Assembly: GCF_918797505.1 (NCBI RefSeq)
Contig: NC_092797.1
Span: 42,196,157 to 42,260,156, forward strand
Direction: 5' to 3'
DNA length: 64,000 bases
From: Bemisia tabaci
Taxonomy: Eukaryota > Arthropoda > Insecta > Hemiptera > Aleyrodidae
The notes below the pieces were generated by a model. That model was not told the origin of the DNA, did not search any database, and saw only the letters and a list, made by a program, of their open reading frames with translations. Positions 36,901 through 48,900 of the stretch are shown piece by piece. Numbering within the stretch: the first letter of the stretch is position 1; each line of letters begins with the position of its first letter. Both the position numbers and the translations under genes were made by a program.

Positions 36901-39900
36901 GTCCGAATGTTCATACGGCGTTTATCTTTAGCACAGCAGTGTAATGTTTTGATTTGCGAGGGCGTGTTTGGTAACTTTTAAGGATTCTTGGAGAACACTG
37001 TAATTCCTACCGTGTCTTGTACTCCAAAATGTCATCGGAGGCATCAGATAAAATATTTGGCACGGCAGAAAAAGACTTACTTGTCGACGTAACCATGCTG
37101 AAATCACTCAGCTGTCAATTTCCAGCAAACAGGCAACAAATCGGCCACTGACCATTGATCAATGACCCCTACAAAATGTTCGAAGGTGGCAACCGGCCAC
37201 AGTCCCACACGTCGATAGCGTGGAGACATTCTAATGGGCAATGCTCACAACTTGCATGCCAAGGACGTTCACTTTAACTCGCTAATCTGCTTCGGAAAAT
37301 GCAAGGAAGCCGGATGAACGCTGGCGCTATGCTACGAGGAAACGCAGTATGATCCTTTGAGTGTTGCCAAATTTCCCTGGATATAATATTTTATTATAGA
37401 ATAGTTGGATTGCATTTTGCAGTGAGGAGCTATTGTATCTGGCTCAGGTTAGAAACAAAGTACGTAGCATTAATTTCCCTGTGTGTTTTTACGGATGGGC
37501 TAAAAATTGCAGTTCCTACTTGCAAGATGTAGTCCCGTTGTACCCTTGCCTTGCTTCGAAAACTACTTAACTCGGAAATAAAGGCAATTCCGTTCAAGTG
37601 CATAAGTTTTTTAAAGCCATGAAGTAGGCATAGAAAATTTTTATTCTCTCACTCCCCTCGCGGGTGGTGGAAGTATTGTCAACGTCCAAGAAAAAAAAGT
37701 CAAAATTTCATCATTTCTGGGTTTTTTTTCTTAAATTACATTTTGTCTTCATTTTACATTTGAAAGGAAGGCACAAATTTCGTTTGTTTCAAAAGTGCCC
37801 AGTCCCACATTTCACTACAAAAGGATCGATTAGTTTTATTTTTTACCTTTTTAACCCTCTGCGGCATGAATTAATTTTGGATCTCAGATCATAGGGGACA
37901 GCGGGACACTAATCTATTTTGCAGCTTGCATAAGAAAAATAGAGTACCAATGTTGTTTTGAAAATTTTAAAGTTAAGGGAATTAATTTTTAAAAAAAGAA
38001 AAAACTAATGACATTTTGCAAAGTCATTGCGCAGGGGAAAGATTCAATTTATAAAAACCCCGAACATACGTTGTTACAAATTCGTAATGTTTTGCCATAG
38101 ACGGTTAATACGAGGCCCTTTCTGGATTTTTCTTTAATTTTTTCCTCAGAGTTCAGCCACCGTCTAAACAACCTATTCAGTCATGGGTACTTTTTTTTCA
38201 AATTTTTAGATCCTTTAGATGAAGGAAAAAATAAAATAAAAAATAAAAATCACGAATAAAATAAAATCCTCGAATCCACGAATAAAATTCTTCGCTTTGG
38301 AGGAAACAATTCCCAAGTTTGCCAGAAAATCTGCGATTTATCGGCACAAATTTGGCAACGCCTAGATGTTCATACGACGTTCTTCCGTTGCTCGGCAGCG
38401 TGGATGCGTCGTCGCGACGCGGTCGACGTCGAGAGACAGCGGCGTCGCGTCGCCGTGGCAGCCGCGACGCGAAACACGCTAGAAATGCCTTTTTGCCGGC
38501 CTATAATGATTCATTGTACTTTGTAGCACCGATTGAAACATTACGCATCAATTAAGTTGTCGCCGCGCGGCCATTCATTGTCAGTTGTTGCTCTCAACGA
38601 CGAGTAAAATGAACTCAAGATATTCTCGCTCACAGTCGTAACCACGTGCAGTGGCGTGGCGTGAGTTGAGATGTATCGATTGTTATGCCATTTAAACCTA
38701 TGGAAAAGGATCGATAAACAGGGTGTTCGCAGCGAACACCTTAATAATCGATTCTTTACCATAGGTTTAAATGGCATAACAATCGATATATCGCAATTCA
38801 CGCCACGCAACTGACCACGTGGATAGTCTGCTTGGGGATTTTGCGGAGCTCTGAGCGGGATTGGAGAGAAAAAAGTGGCGTTTCTTGAAAGTTGGCAACA
38901 CTGTATTTCTTCCATTTAAATGTATGTAAAACAGCTTGTTTCCCCTAAAATCCTTGGTTTTAAAAACAGGGATGAGTTTTGGCGGGGATCTGTATAGTTG
39001 CACACGTCAATGAAATGCGTTGCGTTTTTTCTATTCGAGCGTTTGAGTCTCCTTAGGATTCTCGGGATCTTGAGAAAATTCAACGAGTTCTAAAGGTTAT
39101 AATAGATGAACGACAATCGGAAAGTATTTTTTAATCATTACCTAATTATCCGGCGAATATAACGGCATAGCATTTTTCTACACGACGTTGTTTTGACTGG
39201 TGTATAGCGTTTTACATTTATCGAAATTAGTCTAAAGGTTTGTAAACAGACAAACTTTAATCACGTAAAAAGAGCATACCTCTTCACGTTAGGCCTAATT
39301 TTGTGAGCAAATGGACCAACACAGCAAGATTTTTAGGACTCGGATTCAATATTGGAGTGCTTGGCTCCATTCTACCGTGCAGCGGAAAAACGCCGTAAAC
39401 GCCATTTTTCATTTTTTGGAAACAATGTATCATAGCAGAACAACTTGTGTACCTTGCGACGATGTTTTTCCAGAATTCTCTCGCAAATACTACCAAGAAC
39501 TTAACCAGAAAATTTGAGGAGCATGGGTAAAACAGTTCTTATTTTATAACGTGCTAAGTTCGAAAAAACAAGGGAAAGTCTTGATGGATTTACGGCGAAC
39601 TTGCTTAGCACGGCAGCATTGTCGTTCTAACTCTAAGGTCCAGTTACACGATCAAATTGAGCCATCAAATTGGGCCTCTCATTGGTCGCATCCTTACCTC
39701 AGGTCTTTTTCCACCAATCACAGCTTCAATTTGATGGCTCAATTTGAGCGTGTAACTGGACCATTACACCTCAGCGCGGGTGAGTACGATAATGCCGCAT
39801 TCAGGAAGAATGTCGTATGAGCCCTCAGGTGCTACCAAATTTCCTCCGACTAAATAAGAATTTTCAGGGACTTTTTTTGCGTATTTTCCTTCCAATTTTG

Positions 39901-42900
39901 TACAGAATTTCATTCGCAATCCAATCTAAAGTATCTGGAAGATACCTATTAATTTGCTTCAAAATGAATATTTTATTGTAAGAAATTTGGCAACCTCCGA
40001 ATGTTCCTACGGCGTTTCTCCCCAGCACGGCAGATAGGGTTAAAACCCAGAGGCGGATCCAGCAATTTTGTAACACTGGATGTCCTCCATTTACACCCAT
40101 GCTAAATAATCGATTCTTGTCGGAGCACCTGGCCCCTCCAAGAATCGATATATTTCCATAGGTGTAGATGGAGGAAATGCAATGTTGCCAATTTGCAGGA
40201 TCCGCCAATGTTAAACCCGTCAGTGGCGCCAGCGAGTCTTCGGCTTCATTTTGCCGCCTAGTCCCAAACGAAAGCGCCGTTTTGCGGTGTCAATGGAAAG
40301 TTGCGTACCTTGCTTCAGTCGCTGAGAAGTTATCTAATATTTATGCATCTAAGTGACTACTGTCCTGCTTACGTCAGCCCGTCGCTCATTATGAGGTGTA
40401 AGTGCAATTCCGAACATTGTTTTGCATAACAATTCTTTCCGAGAAGAATTAGACATGCGCGAGAAGGTAATTAAAGAAATTCTCATCGCAGCTATGCCTA
40501 ATCAAAACTGAGTTATGTAAAAATTCTCGCGCCGATAACAATCTTGTCCGACTGTGAAACACAAATTTTCATTCTTAATCGGTGGGATTCGAAAAAGAGA
40601 CTTTTTTTCGATGCTCTGATCGGATGTATAGCACTGCCGGGTTTAATGTAGGGCAACCGGAATGACTTGTTCTCCCATCAAAATAAATTGAAAGTAATGG
40701 ATACTTTTTGTTTCTTAAAAATAAAGATCTCTATTCTTTAGTTAAACCGTTTTCCTAACCGATAAGAGTTCAAATTGATCATGCCAAAGTTCACAATACT
40801 GACATGCACGGAAGTCCGTAGCGCATCCCCATCCACCGAGTAAAAGTAGTCATGATAATCTTGATTTTTAACTTGCGAAATCACAGTATCATATAGAAAC
40901 ATTATTTTCGTGCCGCAAAGAGGCCTCAAATCGTGTCATAGTTCTTTTTTTGTACAAAACATAGCGTCCGTACCAAATAAGTTTACACACTTTTACTTTT
41001 AGACTACGACAGGAGAATCGTCATCTTTGATTCTTCTATTTACGTTACATGTGAAAGTGACATCAAAATATTTTCTGCAGTAGTCTAGAAATGCGGGAAT
41101 CTATTTTAAGGGGACTCTAGCGAATTGTACAAAAATATGCCAACGGGTATTTTTCAAGAGGTAAAACTATCCTTTTTCATCTCTGCACATTTTCGTTCAC
41201 GAAATAATCTGAAGGGGGCTTTTGCTTCTTGATTCCGGCGCTGAGAGTATTTTACGCGTCTCTTGAATTTGTCGGATCGCCATTCATCTGTATAACACTT
41301 CAGAACTCGTTGAACCTTCTGAAAATCCAGAGAATCTCCCAGAGACTTAAACGCCCGGGTAGAAAGAACGCCGTGCATTTCATCGACGCAAAACTTCAAA
41401 TCCCTCCCGAAAACTTGCCCACATTTTTGCCACCATTCGCAAATCTTGAAGTCTATCCTTGCATATTTCCTCTACTTTCCTCATACTCATAGTAGTTTCA
41501 ATGGAAAATAAGTGAAAAAGAATGCTAAGCACATTCCTAGCCCGCAGATAAAATCATAAAAGGATGAAATTCACCACCTGCATTCCCCATATTCCCGCCT
41601 TCTCACCGCTCCGAGCAAGTTTCCTCATGTCCCTTTTCGCGAAGGTTGATTGCTCGGGTGGAAGGTGGAGGTGGGGTTGGGGCAGGGTGGGTGAGAGGTG
41701 GGGGGTGGAGAAGGGGGTCGGGAGAAGGGGAGAATGGGAAAGGTGGGGGTGGGGGCTATAAAAACATCACAGCTAAAATAAGCCTGTTAACTATATCCTC
41801 AAATAAGTCACGATGAGTTGATGAAGACACGATAAAAGGGGTGGAGAATGGGGCGCAGAGCAACGTTGCTGTGCAACATAAAAACGCCGTTTTAACATTC
41901 AAATGTTGCAAAATTTCCATCTATTGATTATTTATTTTTGAGGAAAATTTTTGGTGCGTTTTCCTGATAATTGCATGATATGTTAGATTAATTTGCGAAT
42001 GAAATCCTCTGAAGAATTGGATGAAAATTTTTCAGAGGTTTGCCAAAAAAGTAGTTCTTAACAACCGAAATTTGGCAACGTCTGAAAGCTCACACGGCGT
42101 TTTTTAATCGAACTGCAAAGCGAGCATTAGCGATGGACAACGGGCAGTAGGAGAAGGCGTTCAGTTTCCCGGCTAAAACTCATTCTCGGCAGCTCATTTC
42201 GCTCGTTCTGCAATCTTTTGTCGCTCGCCAGCCAAAGCGTTGCCGGCACACTGCGAAAACCATTGCATGTCTTTTACTCAGAACTTACCTACGCGATTTC
42301 TGAACGGCTTCCAGTCAAACCTATTGGATCCATAAACGTGGAGAGGGGAGGGGGCATTTAATGAAATCGAATAAAAAAAAAACCAAGGCAAGCATTTTTC
42401 GAATTGAAAAAGGATCGATGGTGTCTTTGGAATATTTTTGAGGAAATAGCCGACGCAGATTGAAATTTTAAGAAAACTCAGTTCACAGCTAGGGGAAAAT
42501 TGAATTGTTTTACTTTTTCACTGGAAACATTCTTCAGATCGTGTGTTTTGAAGAAGATAAATAGCAAAAGAAAAGGTTGATAAAAACTACCAAAGTTCTA
42601 CCATGCTAATCGTGTTAATTTACTGATCCATGCGTAAAACTATTTTTAAGTTTTTAAACATGCTCTGCTTTTTTTTTTTAATACCACCGTGCCCGTTCTA
42701 TAATAATTATCCACCACTGGGGTCAGAACTTGATTGACTCGCAAGGTGAATTTCCCACCATGTTAGTGTACTTCTGCAGTCGAAGATCTGAGATTTACGA
42801 AGTCGTTCAGTGAGTGTAAAATATTTTTCATTTAAGTTTACCACTAAAATTTACACTTTAAAAAATGTATTGAAGGTTCCAACGGTAAACATTTTTTGTA

Positions 42901-45900
42901 TTAATGTTTCAAATTACATACTTTGAACAATATTTTAATGAACTTGTTGTGATATTACTTCAAAAGCGGCAATGTATTGGCCCCTGGAGAGACATGAACC
43001 TCTGTCCAACTGCACCACTGATAACCTATAAAGGCAGGCATTTTCCGATGATATGGCAATCCTTCTCCGGTAAACTCATATCTATCAAGACAGTGAGTAA
43101 AGCCGAGCTCATCGCAATGAGGTAGTTAAACGAAACGCCCATATTTCACTTATTTTAAGAGAGAGCATGAGATAGACCATCAGCGTGTGTCGGAAATTAT
43201 TAAGCCATTTGTCAAGTTCCTTGGGTTAATAGGGGGAGGAGCAGCAATTACCGCACATTGGTTTTTAAAATTAAGCGTCTACCCAAACGGCCCAGGGAAT
43301 CTTCTTCCTCACGGGCACGTTGCTAGGAGCTTTAATTCAAAACAATCTCTGCTCCTTTCAATCTGTATGGCTGCAGCAGGAGAAAAGCAGTATTTTAACG
43401 TCATCCTTATTATTCTTATGACAAATTTTATTATTTAAGATTTATTTTAGAATTTGTCAAAACCTTTAGAGAAAACACTCATCCCTGAAACTCAGTTTTA
43501 AGGGAAACTTTGTCCTTCGTGTTTTAAAACACATTTTTAAACATGTTTTATAAATCTCTAATTGAAGTAATCCTCGTAGGATATTCTTTGTCTGATGGGA
43601 TTTCGAGGAGTTGACATGATTTTATTAGTTTTTTATCCAAAAGACAGTGTGAACATTTACTCATGACGTGACCGTCCATGGGTGAATGCTGACGTGCTAA
43701 GAAAAAACGTCGTATGAGCCATCAGGCGTTGCCAAAATTCCTTCGAAAAATCACGAATGTTTAGGAAAATTGTGAATATTTCTCTTCGATTTTTCGGAGG
43801 ACTTCGTTCGTGATTTAATCTGAAAATTCTAAAAATACCAAGGAAAAATATTCCTAACTTTCTTCAAACATAAACATTTTCTGAAATTCCTGAAGGGAAA
43901 TCCGGAAAAATTTGAATGATCATATGACTTTTCAACTTAGCACGATAGAGTGAGACCCCAGCACTGGTGAAGGCCTATTTTGAGGGGGGGAGGGAGAGAG
44001 CAGCTTCCACCAAGTTAGTTCGAAAAATTGGAATTTTATTTTTCCGGCTTGGTTTAAATTTTTTCTAATATGACTAAAATGAGTTACGAGCGGTGTAGTT
44101 CATTTTTGTGTCAGTAGAGGTCGTAAGAGTTGCATAAAAGTTTACTGAATCAAAGCCCCGAATCAGGCAGATTAATACTTTGCCAATTTTCTCCCTTAGG
44201 GACCAATGCATTTCTTTTTGGAAACTTGGGTGGGGGGAGGGGGAGTGGCAAGTGATTTTAGTAAATGACCTTTTTGAATGGTCTTACTACAGAACACAAA
44301 CAAGGAGGCGCTTCCAAATGATTAAGGAATTGCACTTGCTCCACCTCAACTTTTGCCACCATTCCTTCTCCTCGCGAAGATTATAATTATTTAAATTCTC
44401 ATCTACACGTCCTGTCTCACCTCGTTATAGTCATTAAAATGAAGTTAGCTTATCCCGGCGAAGAATCTTCGCCTTGTGGTTAGGTAACACACGGCTCATT
44501 TTTATTCAATAGGAGCTAGGTCAACTTTGTGTAAAAGTTGCGTTTCCGGAACATGATTTTACCTACTCATCAATTTTCATCGTGGATCAGAAATAATATC
44601 CATGAAATTTAAAAGAAGCGTATGTTGTGCTTTTCGTATCGGATTTCACGCTGTTAAAAAATATCGTGAAATCCGGAGCAGTGCATTTCATCCCGAAGCC
44701 TATTTAGCCTTCAAAAAACCGAGGGGTTATCCGAATGCGAAGTGAAATCTACTCTTTTTGAAAGTGAACTCCTCTCTTATGGAGCAAAATCAACTCTTCT
44801 TGTAGAGTCGTCTCCACTCTCAAAGAGTGGATTTTAATCCTTATTCATATCATATCTCTCAAGTATTTTGTAGGCGAAATTGGCTTCGGATTACACTCTG
44901 ACATTTCTAAAAGTGTGCATATAAACACTAAATCTGTGTGGTCGTTGCTACTGTGTTTAACTGAATTCATTCGAAAGTCGAGGATTCCTGACATAATTTT
45001 CAACGAGACTAGAAGGAGCCGCCTGCCACAACGTCGCTACTCTGACGTAAGGTCGTATCTTAACTTCCACGTGAGTCCTGTTCTGGATATAAATCCATGC
45101 TATCTGGAGGTCATGCGGAAATCGAGATACGCCCTTACGTCAGGGGAGCAACGACAACCGCAGCAGCTTAAAGTCCCGAAGCTTAGCTGCTGCTGATGAT
45201 AACACCTTTCAAGCGGAATGTTTGAAGTATGGCCTTGGTGTCAATCTCGAGTCGTAAAATAAATTAAGTTAGACGCCTCTCGCTTTTGATATTAGTCACA
45301 GAAAAATTTCTAAGCCACCAGTCCCTGGCCTATCGATGTAGGTTTTTATTATTATTCACTGTCACACTACGTTCCGGATTTGACGGGGATCCTCTTTCGC
45401 CCGTGGCGCAAATTACGGCATCGTTGCCAATATCTCTAAAAAATCATGTTTATCGCCTTGAAATATTCCAAATCAGCTACAGTAAAGATACCCTTCACCC
45501 TTAGAAGTAAACTTTCCGAAGAAGTGAAAAAAAGCAAAATTTGGGTAAAAATTATATTTTTCTTCCTCTTTTTCTCCTCCTCCTCCTCCTCTTTCTTCTC
45601 CTTTGTTTTCCAATTTCTAATGCGTCCTCATCTGAAAGGTTAAGAGTGCTAAGCCATTGCACAATGCACATATCGTCGTTTTCCGGGCGAAGGAACGTAA
45701 CTCTACTCCAAGGTTGCAAAATTGACTCAAACAATTCGATTTTTCACCAGAAAGTACTCGCGCAATATTCATCCAGAATTTTTCTAATTTGTAAATTAGA
45801 TCAGATGAAAAATCTGTGAATTTTTCGTTTAAATATGTCCAAGAATCTACACTTGAAATTGCAATTTACGAGGGAAATTTGGCAACATCAAAATGATGCT

Positions 45901-48900
45901 ACGTTCTTTCGCGGGGGGACGACGACATGCGTTCTTTCAAAACTACCCACATGGTAATGGTCCTCGGTATTACATAATTTCTTCAGAATACAACTGACCT
46001 CGAGTCTAGGTCACACTGAAAAAAAATCTCGGTGTATTTACTAAGAAAAGGGTAGAATTACCAAGAATTCAGGGTTCTATTTGATACCATTTTTTTCTTG
46101 GTAAAATTAACATTTATGGAATTGGTAATTTTACCAAGAAATCTCCGTAAAATTATTGAACTTTCTCGATAAATTTACTAGACCTTGGTAGAAACGCCAA
46201 TATTTTTTATCGACTGTGGTATAATTACCGAGATAAAATGGCAAAGTTACCGGGAATTGGTTACCAATAAAAGTGGTATTTTTACCTGAAAGAAACCAGT
46301 AAAAATACCGGTTTTTAGGTAAGCTTACCAGTTTGTCTTGGTAAAATTACCAATAATTGGCAAAAAAAGTGAGATGGTAAAGGTACCAACGGACCTTGGT
46401 AAAAACGCCGAGAATTTTTTTTCAGTGCACCCCGATCGATCAGACTCAGTTAGGAGCAGCGCAATTTCGCAGCGAAACATCGATTGTTTTACACACATTT
46501 TAATGGAGGCAAATCAGCGCTGCCAACCTGGGATAATCGCCACCGCTCCCCGAATCCCGTTTGATCGGCTGGCTGGATGAGCGAAATGTCAATGAACCCT
46601 GGAGCCCAAGACCCGGGTCCCGGGCAACGGAGATGATGTTACGGACGAACGGGCGAGGTGGTCGCCGACAGGTGAAGAGTGTTGCCCGACGATGAGCGAC
46701 GACCGAGAGCAATGAGCAACGGGCGACGAGCAGCGGGCAATGGGGCAGGGGCACGAATCTATAATGATAGTGACGCTCTTTGCTCGGGGGCTCACAATTA
46801 CGCACTGCACTTTCCGCAAGCTCCGCGGCCTCGCTTCTTCCGCCATTAGCATCGCGGCACCCACGAACACGTTGCAGGGCGCCAAGCGCGTCTTCGAAGT
46901 TGAACCCTCTCGTCCGTTGAAGCTCGTCTTTCAGGTTGCGTCCTCGAGATGATAGTTGATGGAATGGTTGAAGGTCACGAGCAGGGTGTCTACCTGTCCC
47001 CAAAAGCTCCCATTGTCCCCGATTATCCCCGGTTTGGAAGGGTGTCCCCAATATCCCCGAAAGTCCCCAATTTTCTTGTTCAGGTCCCCAAAAAGTGTCC
47101 CAAATATCCCCTAAAGTCCCCAATTTTCTTGTTCAGGTCCCCAAAAAATGACAAAAATCGTCCTAAACATCGGCATTTTCAAATTTCCTGCCAGCCGCGG
47201 CGACGCGGTATAACCAGGAATAAAAAACCGTAGTATGTTGCTTGGTTTTTCGCAAATTTTCATCGGTTCATCATGACTTGTAAAATTCGTCGTATAAAAT
47301 ACGCGTATCAACGCTCTAACTAGCTCCCTTTCTCTTACTATTCCGGGAAAGAAGTCCCCGATTTTTTTGGAAAAACACCCCTAAAAGTCCCCAATTTCGG
47401 TTTTTTTTTTTGTAACTGATTGACACCCTGACGAGGCATTACAGAAAAGAAGTAACCAAAAATTTACCCTAAAAAAAAAGTACGGTTACACGGATTTAAG
47501 TTTGGTCCATTTGGAACACGGTACAGCATAACCATAAATATTCGCTGTGCGGAACCGAAGTTCGGTCAAGCAAACCGAATGGTTCGGGTTGTAGCGTGGC
47601 ACAAAACGATGGTTTTATCTGGGAAATAAGCCGTCTCCTCACAATTAGATATTATCTTTTTGATGATTATATCTGATTGTGAAGCATTGTAAGCTGATTG
47701 TGTATAGGCAGTCAATTCTGCCGCAATAGCGAAGAGAGCCGTAACTTTTTAACAACTTTTGGCCGTAACAAAACGAGATCGAGTTTGTTTAAAAACGTGT
47801 CTAATATCCTCTAGATGAAATCAATGAAACAGCCAAAACAACACACTTAGTCTATAATTTGGATCCACGTGACACACATGAGAAACCTGTGTGTGCGTAA
47901 AAATTGATACGTTTTAAGACTAAACAGCCGCAAGAAGCATTATCCACCAGAGAGCTAACGACAGCATTACTTTTCAGTAAAATGCCGCGCGCCTTTTTCT
48001 GTCAATTTCTAACCTGAATGTGATTTTCAACCAACCAAATAATCTCTGAGAGTCTTTCAGATGATTGGTGGTAAGTTTACAAAAAAACGGAAGTTTCTTT
48101 CAACAAAAGTTTCCGCTCAAACGATACCGGCCCCATTTTCTCAAAACGTCATGTTTGCACTTACGGCACTCTTTGCTATCACGGTAAAATTGGCCAGTCA
48201 GCACAAATCAATGTCTCCTGCCACAAAATATATTTGAGCCAACTCTGAAATCAATGAATACCTTCCCACCAAAAGCTCCATTCGGGTTCTTTGTGCGGTA
48301 CGATTCCGCATCTTACCCGCTGCAACTCTTTCCCGATGGAATGCAAGCCGGAACTCATGATTTCAGAACTCCGAGAAGGGGAGTCTGGGGACAGCGCGCC
48401 ACGGCGATCCCAGCGTGGGCTCCTATTCAATATGCATTTGATCTCGGTTGCCATTGTAGGTTCCTAACTCTTTGTCTATGCAAATGGATGCATTAGTTGT
48501 GCATTTGTTGGATGCAAGTGGGTGCAACAATAGTTGCAATCTGGCAATCCTGCATTGGAGGTTCCACGCGGTAGGGATCCTCAGAATTGTCTTAGTAGAT
48601 CAGTTTTCTCGCCCACATGGTTTTGTCTCCTTGCATTTGTGGATGCAAAATGAGTGAGATGAAGACCAGTACCATGTTAAGAACAGACTATGTACCTACA
48701 ATACATAATCTCTTTGAAAATTATTAGTTCATTCTTGACACAAGTCTAGGTGTGAGCAGTGCTCGTTTATGTTTTTGCCACTCCTGCCTATACAAATAAT
48801 AAAAAAATATGGCAAGACATGTCCTTTTTCAGGGAAAAACATGCCGCCATCCAAGGGATAGGGATAGTGGAGCAGAAATAGGGGGTTAACGATACAAAAG

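Noticed and set aside
46500..47123. Minus-strand open frame of 207 residues
   Set aside because: It covers GC-rich sequence and the GTCCCC repeat, overlaps other open frames and shows no recognisable motif.
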